Notes: generated by a model not told the origin, from the sequence alone. A DNA stretch of 64,000 nt from Bacillus pumilus (GCF_038738535.1 NZ_CP046128.1:310001-374000); one strand, 5' to 3'; shown: positions 35,823 to 48,100, counted from the stretch's first letter. Translations and numbers: made by a program.

Positions 35823-36914
35823 ATGAGTGGAATCCATTTAGAACATATCAGCCAGCATTTCGGCGAGCAGATTGCTCTTAACGATGTCAGTCTTACGGTG
35901 AATGAGGGAGAGTTTTTCTCCCTTCTTGGCCCTAGCGGCTGCGGAAAATCAACGTTATTAAACATCATTGGCGGTTTTTTAGAGCCAACAAAAGGTGTCG
36001 TCTATATTGGTGATCAGGATGTGACGACTTTACCGCCTTATCAAAGAAAAACGGGTATGGTCTTTCAAAGCTATGCACTCTTTCCGCATCTGACCGTATT
36101 TGATAATGTGGCGTACGGGTTAAAGGTTCAAAAGAAAAAGAAGGCAGAAATCAAAGAGAAAGTAATGGAATGTTTGTCTCTTGTGCAATTAGAGGCGTTT
36201 GCGAAACGTATGCCGCATCAATTAAGTGGTGGACAGCAGCAGCGGGTAGCGATTGCAAGGGCGCTTGCAATTCAGCCGTCTGTTCTTCTTCTTGATGAAC
36301 CGCTCAGTAACCTAGATGCAAAACTTAGAAAAAATATGCAGACAGAGCTTCGAAATATTCAAAGGAATGTCGGAATTACAACCATCCTCGTGACCCATGA
36401 CCAAGAGGAAGCATTAAGCCTTTCTGATCGGATTGGGATTTTAGGTGAGGGAAGAATCCAGCAGATTGGGACGCCTTTAGAGGTGTATCGCCAGCCAAAC
36501 AATCGATTTGTTGCTGAATTTATCGGACAGGTGAACCTATTTGAAGCAGTATATGATGAAGCTAAAGCTGCATTTATCGTTCCTCATTTAACCCAGTCAA
36601 ACGGGCAGCATGTTGAGTTAAAGGCTGCGGCACACCAAGAGAAGAAGGGGAATCATTTACTCATGCTCCGTCCAGAAAGAATCAGCATATCTTCTGAGTG
36701 GGAAGACGTTCAGCCCAACCATGTATCAGGCGTGCTGGCAGATGTCAGTTATATTGGTCACTCATTACGTTTAGTGGTGGGGCTCGATAGCGGTGAAATG
36801 ATTGTCCATGCTTCTGATGCAGCATTTCCTGAACTGCCGAAAGCTGGAGAAGCAATTCATATCAATTGGCAGCCTGAAGATATCGTTTTCCTAGATTCGA
36901 AGGTGCATACGTGA
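35823..36914 (+). CDS. ABC transporter ATP-binding protein (PotA-like)
   Basis: 363 residues. Walker A GPSGCGKST (36-44), signature LSGGQQQRVAIARA near 134-147, Walker B LLLDEPLSNLD, then a C-terminal TOBE domain as in PotA/FbpC-type importers. ATG 35823 follows AGGTGATCG; a longer frame starting at 35733 lies inside the previous gene and lacks a ribosome site. Energises the two permeases that follow. Confidence 0.9.
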   Translation: MSGIHLEHISQHFGEQIALNDVSLTVNEGEFFSLLGPSGCGKSTLLNIIGGFLEPTKGVVYIGDQDVTTLPPYQRKTGMVFQSYALFPHLTVFDNVAYGLKVQKKKKAEIKEKVMECLSLVQLEAFAKRMPHQLSGGQQQRVAIARALAIQPSVLLLDEPLSNLDAKLRKNMQTELRNIQRNVGITTILVTHDQEEALSLSDRIGILGEGRIQQIGTPLEVYRQPNNRFVAEFIGQVNLFEAVYDEAKAAFIVPHLTQSNGQHVELKAAAHQEKKGNHLLMLRPERISISSEWEDVQPNHVSGVLADVSYIGHSLRLVVGLDSGEMIVHASDAAFPELPKAGEAIHINWQPEDIVFLDSKVHT

Positions 36915-37783
36915 TGCGTATCAAGAAAAAGAATCAGCGATTTCATTGGTTCATGCTGCTGCCTGCGTGTTTGTTTCTTGTTGTATTTCTACTAGCGCCG
37001 CTTGTGATGATGTTCGTCCTCAGTTTTCGTGATGTGGATTCAATGATGAATACATTACAAACATATAGCTTTTCTCAATATATTCATGTGTTCACGACAG
37101 ATGCGTATGTGAAGGCGATTGGAAGTACAGTGTGGGTAGCCCTGCAGACAACGGTGATTTGTTTATTGATGGCATACCCCGCAGCATACGTGCTCGTCAA
37201 GGCACCTCATCCGCGTCTGCGGGCATTTTTCTATATCTTACTTGTCTCGCCGCTTTTGACAAGTGTTGTGATTCGGACGTTTGCATGGATTGTCCTTCTT
37301 TCGCAAAATGGTCTGGTCAATGGCATGTTATTAGATTTACATGTGATTGAAAAGCCGCTCTCTATGCTGTGGAATATGAATGCGGTGATTATTGCTTATG
37401 TTCAGGTCATGCTGCCTTTTGCAGTGCTGCCTATCGCGACGAGCTTAACCGATATGGATCGTCATTTACGACCGGCTTCTATGAGTCTAGGAGCTGGACG
37501 TATTCGAACCTTCTTTCATGTGACCTTTCCACTGACCATTCCAGGTATGGTGACTGGAGCTATTATTGTCTTTTCACTGGCGGCTGGGAGCTATATCACC
37601 CCGCTGTTAGTCGGCGGAAGGATGCAGCCTCTGCTGCCGCTGTCTATTTATCAGCAGGTCATGCAGGTGTATAACTTGCCTCTTGCTGCAGCGATGTCCT
37701 TTACGTTATTGGTTTGTGTGCTTGTGGTGGTCAGTTTATTAAGCTATCTATTGAAGCGTTGGGAGGCGAGGATGCATGCGTAA
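36914..37783 (+). CDS. ABC transporter permease (PotB-like)
   Basis: 289 residues with six membrane segments and the EAA-like loop SMSLGAGRIRTFFHVTFPL before the last segments. The ATG at 36914 overlaps the previous stop (TGATG) and has GAAGGTG 8 bases upstream; a GTG at 36911 is in frame one codon earlier. Forms the channel with the next permease. Confidence 0.86.
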   Translation: MRIKKKNQRFHWFMLLPACLFLVVFLLAPLVMMFVLSFRDVDSMMNTLQTYSFSQYIHVFTTDAYVKAIGSTVWVALQTTVICLLMAYPAAYVLVKAPHPRLRAFFYILLVSPLLTSVVIRTFAWIVLLSQNGLVNGMLLDLHVIEKPLSMLWNMNAVIIAYVQVMLPFAVLPIATSLTDMDRHLRPASMSLGAGRIRTFFHVTFPLTIPGMVTGAIIVFSLAAGSYITPLLVGGRMQPLLPLSIYQQVMQVYNLPLAAAMSFTLLVCVLVVVSLLSYLLKRWEARMHA

Positions 37784-38579
37784 AAAATCATTAGGTGACC
37801 GCTTGCTTTCAATCCTGATTTGGACTGCTGGGTCATTGGTTTATCTCTTTTTAACCATACCTGTTCTTGTCATCGTCCTATCTGCTTTTAGTCCAAATGC
37901 CTTTCCTGAATTTCCGCCGACTTCGTTCTCCGTTCGTTGGTTTCAAGAGGTCGTGTCGAATCCAGAATGGATGGAGTCTCTGCGTATCAGTGTGATTTTG
38001 CTATTCATCGTAACGCCGCTCACGGTTCTTTTAGGCACGATGGCTTCGTATGCTTTAGCAAGGCTTACCTTTAAGGGAAAGGAGGCCATCCAAGCCTTCA
38101 TTTTGTCACCACTTATGATTCCTCAGGTAGTGTTGGGGATTGCCATGCTTTATTTGTTTACGGCTATGGGGTTTACGGGATCTTTGTGGGCGCTTGTCAT
38201 AGGTCACGTCATTATTGGCTTTCCCTATGTGGTTCGAACAGTAGGCGTCAGTGTCTCGAATTTGGACCCGCGGCTTGAGCTAGCTTCAATGAATCTTGGT
38301 GCAGGACCCATTCGCACATTCTTTCGAGTGACGCTGCCTTTGATTAAGCCAGGAATTATTGCAGGCGGGGTGTTTTCAGCTGTGACGTCATTTGGGGAAA
38401 TATCGATCAGTTTGTTCGTTTCCTCTCCCCAAACCATTACGATTCCCATCAGGACGTTTAATTACATTGAGCAAACCTTTGATCCGAGTGTCAATGCGAT
38501 ATCTGTCATATTTATTATCATTTCTATCATTGCGTTGCTCATCATTGAGAAAACGATTGGCCTGTCTAAGGTGATGTAA
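37776..38579 (+). CDS. ABC transporter permease (PotC-like)
   Basis: 267 residues with six membrane segments and the EAA loop LASMNLGAGPIRTFFRVTLPL. The ATG at 37776 overlaps the previous gene by 8 bases; GGGAGGCGAGG upstream. Last gene of the hyuAB-ABC operon; a terminator follows within 20 bases. Confidence 0.86.
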   Translation: MRKKSLGDRLLSILIWTAGSLVYLFLTIPVLVIVLSAFSPNAFPEFPPTSFSVRWFQEVVSNPEWMESLRISVILLFIVTPLTVLLGTMASYALARLTFKGKEAIQAFILSPLMIPQVVLGIAMLYLFTAMGFTGSLWALVIGHVIIGFPYVVRTVGVSVSNLDPRLELASMNLGAGPIRTFFRVTLPLIKPGIIAGGVFSAVTSFGEISISLFVSSPQTITIPIRTFNYIEQTFDPSVNAISVIFIIISIIALLIIEKTIGLSKVM

Positions 38580-38598
38580 ATATAATGAAGAAACAAGG

Positions 38599-38628
38599 GA
38601 GCTGTCATTTGAAATGGCAGCTCTTTTT
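38599..38628 (+). terminator. Terminator of the hyuAB-ABC operon
   Basis: Stem GAGCTGTCATTT with AAATGGCAGCTC (one G-U pair, minimal loop that would open in practice) followed by five T. It separates the operon from the srfA control region. Confidence 0.85.
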
Positions 38629-38725
38629 GTGTTGTTTTTACGGTAAATATTTTCAATTTTTCAGGGAATATAGTTCTTAAGATTTAAGAAATTTTGGATA
38701 ATGAAAGGAGACCTCTATCCTGCAT

Positions 38726-38890
38726 TTTCGGTCATATTTGCAAATTTTAAGGGGAAACATGAAATTTTTGCGGTATTTAGTCGATTATTTTCGGTTGAAC
38801 GCAACTATTATTAGTTATTTTCGGTAAATATCGTAAATTATCATGTGATTCATTCGGTATAACGCATGAATCTTTACACCCATTTTTCGG
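38726..38890 (+). promoter_or_regulatory. Array of ComA-type half sites upstream of srfA
   Basis: Six TT(T/G)CGG half sites, all on the plus strand, start at 38726, 38768, 38789, 38819, 38852 and 38885 (steps 42, 21, 30, 33, 33). Two have recognisable second half sites. TTTCGG-N4-ACGCAA (38789-38804) matches the ComA consensus TTGCGG-N4-CCGCAA at 10 of 12 positions; ATTCGG-N4-ACGCAT (38852-38867) at 8 of 12. A further ACGG occurs near 38640. In B. subtilis phosphorylated ComA activates srfA from two or three such palindromes. Confidence 0.6.
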
Positions 38891-38910
38891 TGAAAAAAAC
38901 AATAATTTCA

Positions 38911-38916
38911 TATAAA
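38911..38916 (+). promoter_or_regulatory. Likely -10 of the srfA promoter
   Basis: TATAAA at 38911-38916, with no consensus -35 (CGGTGA at 17 bases), as expected for an activator-dependent promoter. Transcription would start near 38923, just ahead of the riboswitch. Confidence 0.45.
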
Positions 38917-38954
38917 GTGGACGTAAATAGAAAATATTTAAAAAGAAAAGAAGA

Positions 38955-39042
38955 AAAAGGCAAATCTATGGAAACGTAGAGACGCAAAGCCATGTCCTAA
39001 GGTAAATGTTGCTTTTTTACTATGGTCGGCAGGTTACCGAAT
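38955..39042 (+). ncRNA. c-di-GMP-I (GEMM) riboswitch in the srfA leader
   Basis: All hallmarks of the GEMM-I aptamer appear in order: GGCAAA (38959-38964); a stem CTATG / CGTAG closed by a GAAA tetraloop; GACGCAAAGCC; the tetraloop-receptor side CCTAA; a second stem CCAT / ATGG; and GGCAGGTTACCG ending at 39039. This RNA class binds cyclic di-GMP and controls transcription or translation of the downstream gene. I recall related riboswitches in front of lipopeptide operons in other Bacillus. Whether it is an ON or OFF switch is not obvious from sequence. Confidence 0.88.
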
Positions 39043-39051
39043 CAAAATGGG

Positions 39052-39124
39052 AGTCCCTCCGTTTTATTCGGGGTGGGCTTCTTTCCGTATTGCGTCTATT
39101 TAATCAAATAGACTTGGTTCTTTT
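39052..39124 (+). terminator. Terminator-like hairpins between riboswitch and srfAA
   Basis: Two hairpins follow the aptamer. The first pairs 39052-39061 with 39069-39079 (10 bp, one bulged T) and has a weak T tail. The second is a perfect 8-bp stem GTCTATTT / AAATAGAC (39094-39113) followed by the T-rich TTGGTTCTTTT. Either may be the expression platform. Confidence 0.55.
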
Positions 39125-39185
39125 GATATAGAGGGTTCAGGGTGTCACATTGGTGGAGAAAACATAAAAGAGGCGGAGGATAAGA

Positions 39186-42100
39186 ATGAATACAGTTTAT
39201 TACCCCTTAACACATGCGCAAAAGCGAGTATTCTACACGGAAAGATTTTATCCAGGTACAAGTATTTCTAATTTGGGTGGATTCGCCAGATTGAGATCGG
39301 TATCAGGTTTAGATCCATCTTTAGTCGTTGACGTGCTTCAAGCGTACATTCGCCAAACTGACTCCCTTCGTTTGAGGCTGGTGTATCGACATGAGCAGGA
39401 GGAGCCTGTTCAATATATGAAGCCTTATGAAGAACAGCCGATTCGCATGGAGAAGGGCTGGAGTGAAGAAGAAGTGAGGGCTTGGGCGAATGAGCAAATC
39501 CGTGAGCCAATGCCGTTAATTGACAGCCCCTTGATTGAATTTACGGTCTTTCAAATCAGTGATCAAGAGTGCTGGCTGTTCTGTAAAGCACATCATATTG
39601 TGGCGGATGGTATCTCGATTATCTTGATGGGAAATCGCATTATCGACTTATACCAGGACATGCTGCACGGGGTAGACATCTCACCGGTTGAGGAGATTTC
39701 CTTCGTTGATCACATCATGAGTGAGCAAAGCTATGAAACTTCTAAACGATTTCAAAAAGACCAAGCCTTTTGGAATGAGCAATTTGCCAATATTCCAGAT
39801 TTCGCTTCTTTAAAACCGCATAAGGGATACGAGATGAGTTTACATGCGCAGCGATTTTCGGGGGATATTCCAGATTCTTTGAAGGAGAAACTTCGTGCTT
39901 TTTGTGAAGAGCAGAAAGTCAGTATGCTCTCGATGTTTATGTCCACTGTTTATGTATATTTACATCGTTTTAGCGGCTTGGAGGATGTTGTTCTTGGAAC
40001 CTTTATGGGCAACCGAACGAATGCCAAAGAAAAAAAGATGATTGGTATGTTTGTTTCCACGATTCCAATGCGTGCATCTGTTCATGGATCGCAAACATTT
40101 CTTGATTTCGTAAAACAGGTCATGGCGGATCAAATGAAGATCTTGCGTCACCAAAAGTACCCTTACAATCTCCTCATGAATGATTTGCGAGAAAGAGAAG
40201 GGTTTACAGGGCGCCTTTTTGATATTTCTTTAGAATACCAGGTCATGCAGTGGCAGAAAAAAGAGAATCTGTCTTTTATTACTGAACCGATTTTTAGCGG
40301 GAGCGGAATGAATGATATTTCAATCCATGTAAAGGACCGCTGGGATACAGATACATTGACCATTGATTTGGACTACCGTACAGATGTATTCACCGAAGAA
40401 GAAATCAGTAAAATGTTTGATCGATTTTTGATCATACTAGAGGCGGCGGTCTCTCAGCCTGACCAGCTGATCGGGAGACTTCCTTTACTTCCATCAGATG
40501 AACAAAAGGAACTGCTGCAACTATCTGAGAGAATTCCGTTTGAAAAACCAGCTGAAAAACCGGTTCACCACATGTTTGATGAGACAGCAAATAAGTATGC
40601 AGAGCGGACAGCCGTTGTAGCGGAAAATGGAGCATTTACTTATGGAGAGCTGTATCAAAAGGCAGAAAAGCTGGCGCGGTTTTTACAAATGAAAGGTGTC
40701 TCGCGTGATGTGCCTGTTGCTGTCCTAATGGATCGGAAGGCAGATGCTATGGTGGCGATCTTCGGCATATTAAAGGCTGGCGGGGCATATGTACCGATTG
40801 ATCCGGCATTACCTGAGGAGCGCATTCAATATATTGTGGAGGATTCTGGTGCTTCCATTGTGTTAACAGAGGAATCGTTCGTTTCAACATACCGTGCCCT
40901 CTCGGAAAAAATGGTCGTTCAGCAGCAAATCGAATTAGATGATGGTCTGCTGCCTGAGCTTGTAAATCAGTCGGCACCTGAGGATTTGGCTTACATGATT
41001 TATACATCAGGTACGACTGGAAAGCCGAAAGGCGTCATGATTGAGCATCTTCAGCTGCATCATTTGGTCCATGCCTTGCATCATGAGATTTATCAAGGGG
41101 CGAGTGAGCTTCAAATGGCGCTTCTTGCACCATTTCATTTTGATGCATCGGTGAAACAAATCTTTGCTGCTCTTTTATTTGGGCATACGCTTCATATCAT
41201 CCCGCGAGAAACGACGAGAAATGGTGTTCAATTAGCGGCTTATTATAAAAAACATCAAATTGAAGCAGCAGACGGAACACCGGCGCATGTGCAGCTTTTA
41301 CTTGCAGCGGATTTGGACGGGCTGTCATTGACACACATGTTGATTGGGGGAGAAGCATTGCCTGCGAAAGCAGCACACTCTCTTATCGAAGCGGTTCGTA
41401 TGAGTGAGCCTGATTTTACTTTGTGGAATGTGTATGGTCCGACTGAGACGTGTGTCGATGCGGCGGTTCATCGTCTGGAACTAAGTGAGCTGCGCGAATC
41501 ATCTGAACAGCAGCGTTATGTGTCGATCGGAAAACCACTCGGTCATCACCGTCTTTATATTTTAAATGACCATGATCAATTACAGGTGCAGGGGGCTGTT
41601 GGAGAGCTATGCATTGCAGGGATAGGTGTTGGACGAGGCTATGTGAATCAGCCTGAATTAACGGAGAAGGTATTCACGGCAGATCCGTTTTCTCCACACG
41701 AGCGTATGTATCGAACGGGGGATCTAGTCAGATGGCTTCCGGAGGGCACGATTGATTATCTTGGCAGAATGGATGATCAAGTAAAAATAAGGGGTTACCG
41801 CATAGAAACAGGCGAAATTGAAGCAGTGATGGAGCAGGTAGATGGAGTCGATCAAGCTGTCGTACTTGTGGTTGATGAAGCGGACGGGGAAAAGGCGTTA
41901 AGTGCTTACTATCAAGCTCGTCAAGAAGGTGTGTCAGTTGACATGCTGCAAGCCGCTATCAAACATCAGCTTCCAGCTTACATGATGCCGCTCTATTTCA
42001 AAGAGCTTGATGCATTTCCACTCACAGTCAGCGGCAAAGTCGATCGTCGTGCACTTGCTGCTTTAAAAGGCGACAAAGCAGTTCATGCTGTATATGCTGC

Positions 42101-45100
42101 ACCTAGAAACGATCTCGAAACGAAGCTTGTGCGTTTGTGGGAAGAAATCCTTGGTCAAGAGAAGATTGGTGTATATGATTCTTTCTTCGAGCGAGGTGGT
42201 CATTCACTTAAAGCGATGACAGTACTCACACATGTTCAGCGAGACTTTCAGGTGGAAGTGCCGCTCTCCATTTTATTTGAACAGCAGACCATTGCCGCTT
42301 TGGCTGCCTACATTGAGCAAGCGGAAACATCTTCTGAAACGGTGATACCAAAAGCGCCGGCAGCAGACCACTATCCATTGTCACCTCCACAGCAGCGCGT
42401 TTATATGGTGAGTCAATTGGAGCAAAGCACCGCATACCATATGCCAGCTGTTGTGAGGTTAAAAGGAACATTGCAGCGAGAGAAGCTGACTGAAGCCTTT
42501 GAAAGACTCATCACACGTCATGATATGCTGCGTACTTCTTTTCATACGTTGAAAGGTGTTCCATGTCAGCAGGTAGCTCCATCAGTGCCATTTCAAATAG
42601 AGCAGCTGACAGGCGGCACGATGGAAGAAAATATGCAGCAATTTGTCAGACCTTTTGACCTTGAGTGTGCACCACTTCTTCGTATTGGCTTGAAGTCATT
42701 ACATGATCAGGAGCACCTGCTCTTTTTCGATATGCATCATCTCATCTCAGATGGTCTTTCGATTGATTTAATGCTGCGTGAGCTGTCAGATGCTTACGAG
42801 GGATCGGTCAAAGCACCATTGAAGCTTCAATATCAAGATTATGCTGTTTGGCAAGAACAACAAGATTTTCAAAAAGAAGAGGCATTCTGGCTGCAGGAAT
42901 TTTTGGGTGATCTTCCTGCTTTACAGCTGTTGACCGATTATCAACGCCCAGCGGTCCAGTCTTTTGCAGGGGACCGTGTGATCAAAGAAATAGATGAAAC
43001 GTTAAAGGAACAATTGCAGGAGCTTGCGGCAAATCACCACACGACACTGTATACGGTTCTGCTTTCTGCTTACTATACATTGCTTGCGAAGTACACGGGT
43101 CAAAAGGAATTCGTGGTTGGAACACCGGCGGCAGGGCGTGTGCATGCAGACCTGGATGACATGATCGGCATGTTTGTCGAGACACTTGCTTTGCGGTCAG
43201 AGGTTGATCCGAATGGAACCATGTCGCAGTTGATCGAGCAAGTTAAGGAAAAGACGATGCATGCATTTGAGCATCAGCAATATCCATTTGAACGGCTGCT
43301 TGAAAAGCTGAATATACCAAGAGATTTTAGCCGTCATCCTTTATTCGATACCGTTTTTACACTCATGCCAGATCATGGAGCAGCCCAGCATATTGGAGAG
43401 ATGCAAGTTGAAATTGAAGAAACCAATTTCCATATTGCAAAGTTTGATTTAACGCTGCAAGCGATGGAGTCAGATCAAGGTTTATCCTTTGTCCTCGATT
43501 ACAGTACGGCGCTATTTAAACGAAGTACAGCCGAGCAAATGCTGCATCATTATATGTATTTGCTGGAGCAGATGGTCCAATCGCCGGAGGAAGCGATTCG
43601 ATCCTATCGATTACTGTCTGAACAGGAAGCGGAAGCTCAACTGAATCTGTGGAATCCGTTACCGACGCCTTATCCGGCAGAAGAAACCATTGTGACGCAG
43701 TTTGAAGCGCAGGTGCAGGAGCATGGTCATAAGTCTGCACTCCAATGTGAAGGTGTGATTCTTTCTTACCAAGAACTGAATGACCGAGTGAACCAGCTGG
43801 CTCATTATTTGCGTGAACATGGGTTTGAAAGAGGGATGAAAGCGGCCTTATTCTTTGAACGATCCAATGAGATGGTACTCTCTGTTCTAGCTGTGCTTAA
43901 GGCGGGCGGCGTCTATGTACCAATTGATCCTGATTTCCCTGATGAGCGCGTGAAGCACTTTTTGACAGATAGCGGTGCACAATTTTTACTGACACACCAG
44001 GTGCTGCGCCAACGTTCGGTACTCGCTTCTTTTGAGGGAACCGTCGTCGAAACAGAAGATCAACTGATTGTTCAGCAGTCAGGCAGCAATATAGACATAC
44101 CTATTTTACCTGAGGACTTGGCGAATTTGACCTATACATCTGGTACAACTGGCAAGCCGAAAGGAAATATGGTGACACACCGGAATATTTTGAGAACGGT
44201 GAAGCAATCAAATTATCTTGCCATTCATCATGAAGACACGGTGATGAGTCTATCAAACTATGTATTTGATGCTTTTATGTTTGATGTGTTTGGTGCTTTA
44301 TTAAACGGAGCGAAACTGATTGTTCTGCCAAAGGACCATATCTTAAATATGAATGAGCTTTCTGGAGCGATTGAGAAGGAAAAAGTCAGTATTTTAATGA
44401 TCACGACAGCTCTTTTTCACTTACTCATCGATATGAAAAAAGACAGCCTGAAGAACGTCAGAAAAGTTCTGTTTGGCGGAGAGCGAGCTTCCGTGCCTCA
44501 TGTCATGACTGCACTTGAAACGGTGGGGGAAGGCAAGCTTGTTCATATGTACGGTCCTTCTGAAAGCACGATTTTCACTACGTATTATCCAGTGAATCAC
44601 ATTGAGAAGCAGGCGTTATCCATTCCAATTGGAAAGCCAGTGAGTCAAACGGCTGTTTACATTGTAGATGAATTTGGACATGTGCAGCCGCCGGGTGTTG
44701 CGGGAGAGCTATGTGTCGCTGGTGATGGACTGGTGAAAGGATATTATGGGCAGCCAGAACTCACAAGCGAAAAATTTGTGGAAAATCCTTTCCGCCCTGG
44801 TGAGGTCATGTATAAAACGGGTGATCTTGCACGATGGCTGTCAAATGGAGAGATTGAATTCATTGGACGGATTGATCATCAAGTGAAGATTCGAGGTCAG
44901 CGTATTGAACTTGGAGAAATTGAGCATCAGCTGCTGCGACATCCGCAATTGAAGGAAGCCGTCGTCATTGCAGCTCCAAATGATACATTATGTGCGTATT
45001 TCACAGCAGAAGGGTCTGTCTCATTAACTGATTTGCGCGAGCAAGCAGGACGTGAACTGCCTGTGTATATGATGCCGTCGTTCTTCATGCAATTAGACGA

Positions 45101-48100
45101 GCTTCCGCTGACGAATAACGGCAAGGTAGATAGGCGCGCCTTACCGGTGCCTGACCTAAGTGAGCAGGGGGTAAATGAGTACATCCCTCCTCAAACCGAA
45201 ACAGAGCATCACGTAGCGCGCATTTGGGAGGAAGTTCTTGAAGTGCCGAGAATCGGCAGGGACGATCATTTCTTTGAATGCGGTGGCCATTCGCTGCGCG
45301 GCATGAAAATGCTGAACAGGCTGTATGAAGAGATGCACGTGGAGCTCACTTTGAAGTCTTTATTTGAATCTCCAACATTAGAGGCGTTTGCCTTTGCGGT
45401 TGATCAAGCGGATCAAACGGAGATCAAGCGGGTGGAGGTTGCAGAAGAAGCGGCCTATTATCCAGTGACATCTGCTCAGAAAAGGCTGTTTGTATTGGAG
45501 AAAATGACCGATGCGGAGCAAAGCTATCATATGCCGGCTGCTTTAAAGCTAGAAGGTGTTTTTGATGAAAAACGATTTAAAAAAGCGATTGAGCAGCTTG
45601 TCCATCGTCATGAAGCATTTAGAACGAGCTTTGACTTTGTTCAGAATGAACCTGTTCAACGGATTGAATCAAATATTTCCTTAGACATTGAGGAAATCGA
45701 AGGGAACGGAAGAGACATACAGGAATTGATGAATGACTTTATCCGTCCATTTGATGTAGGAAAGGCGCCTTTACTCAGAGTAGGTCTAGTTTCTGTTTCC
45801 GTAAATGTCCATTATTTACTGATTGATATGCATCATATCATTTCAGATGGCGCATCTGTTGGCATTTTAATTGAGGAGCTTTCAGCCTTGTATCGAGGAG
45901 ACAAACTACAGGAATTACCTGTTCAATATAAGGATTATGCGGTTTGGTCAAAAAGTGAGACGTTTGCTGCACAAAAAAGAGCTGAAGAGGCGTTTTGGCT
46001 GGAGCAATTACAAGGAGAGCTGCCTGTACTGGGACTGCCAGAAGACCTGCCAAGACCAAAAGTGCAAACATTCGCAGGAGATCGCGTCTCATTTACAATC
46101 AATGGGCCGCTTAAAGCGAAATTGGATGAGCTGGTCAGAGCGCTCAACAGTACGACGTATACAGTCCTGCTCACTTGCTACAGTACCCTTTTAAGCAAGC
46201 TATCAAGACAAGAAGATATCATCATCGGTTCACCGATTGTGGGCAGAACTCACCCTGATATTCAATCTGTCATTGGTATGTTTGTGAACACGCTGGCACT
46301 TAGAACAAAGCCAGCAGGACATCTGACAGCTGCAGAATTTGCGTCAAATGTTCATCAACTTGTGTTAGAGGCAAATAAGCATCAGTTGTACCCATTTGAA
46401 GAATTGGTAGACCAAGTACAAACGGTTCGAGACACTAGCCGTCACCCAATCTTTGATGTAGTGTTCTCGATGGAAAATGCGGATATCCGTGATTTAACGA
46501 TGGATGGACTTTACATCGTTCCAGAGCCATTTGAAGAAAATATCGCCAAATTTGATTTGACCTTAACTGGAAACGAATCGGCTGATCACATTGAGCTTGT
46601 GTTCGATTTTAATACTTCTATCTTTCAACAGTCTTCGATTGAAAAGTGGAAGGAGTTTTTCCTTCATTTATTGGAACAAATGGTATCAGCGCCAGATCAA
46701 TCGTTAGATCAAATGCAGCTATTATCACCGAAGCAGCAGCAAAAACTGCTCAGCGAATGGTCAGGACCTGTCCTAGACGTCCCGTCAGATCAAACGGTCC
46801 ATGCACTGATTGAGGCCAAGGTACATGAGGCACCCCTACAAAAAGCGGCGACTTTCTGCGGAACGAGCTGGACGTATGAAGAGCTCAACAGCCGGGCGAA
46901 TGTAGTTGCTTCAAGACTTATCTCAAGCGGTACAAAACCAGGAGACCGCGTCGGTATTCTCACCCGCCCATCGCTTGATATGACGGCCGCTGTCCTTGGA
47001 GTTCTCAAGACAGGTGCGGCATTCGTTCCAATTGATGCGGATTATCCTGATCAGCGTATTGCTTACATGATGGAAGACTGCGGGGCAGAGATACTTCTGA
47101 TGCAAAAAGGATTAACTGCACCAACTTCCTTTGCAGGTCATGTCCTGCTGATAGAAGATGCGGTAGAAGGCGAAGCAAAAGAGATTCAGGTTCATATGAA
47201 ACCAACAGATCTCGCCTATATGATTTACACGTCTGGAACGACTGGACAGCCGAAGGGTGTCATGGTCGAGCACCAGTCCCTTGTCAATCTTGCTTTCTGG
47301 CACAATGATGCCTTCCAAGTGACAAATGCGGATCGAACCGCCAAATATGCCGGCTTTGGCTTTGACGCCTCCATTTGGGAGATGTTCCCGACATGGATCG
47401 CCGGCGCAGAGCTGCACATCATCGATGAAGCGATTCGTCTCGATATGATCAAGCTCAACGCGTATTTCAATCAAGAAGGTATCACCATTGCGTTCCTGCC
47501 GACCCAGTTATGCGAGCAGTTTATGTCAATGGACAATCATTCACTGCGCTACCTACTGACTGGCGGAGACAAGTTGAAACAGGTAAAGCCTGTTCCATAT
47601 AAACTCGTTAATAACTACGGTCCGACGGAAAATACAGTCGTGGCGACAAGCGGGATCATCAACCCAGATCAAGGAACGCTTCCAATCGGAACAGCGATTG
47701 CCAATACCCGTTTTTACATTATGGGTTCGTTATATGACCTCTCGCCGCCAGACGTACCGGGTGAGCTCGTGATTGCGGGGAAAGGACTGGCAAGAGGGTA
47801 CTGGAATCTTCCAGAGGAAACCAACAAACGATTTGTCCCAGATCCATTTTATCCAGGTGAGCGCATGTACCGTACAGGCGACTTAGTGAAATGGACAGAG
47901 GATGGCGAGCTGATCTATCTCGGCAGAAAAGACCATCAGGTCAACATTCGAGGCTTCCGGATTGAGTTGTCAGAAATTGAGGCGCAGCTTCTTGAACTGA
48001 ATTCAGTCAAAGAAGCAGTTGTGACAACGGTGAAAGATACGAGCGAACAAGATGCGCTTGCCGCATATGTCATCACGGAGAATGAAACAGAAGACTTAAA

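Noticed and set aside
45838..47474. Several antisense and out-of-frame ORFs of 60-120 codons within srfAA (and equivalents in srfAB)
   Set aside because: They mirror codon structure of the NRPS domains and recur at matching places in paralogous modules; no ribosome sites or recognisable products.
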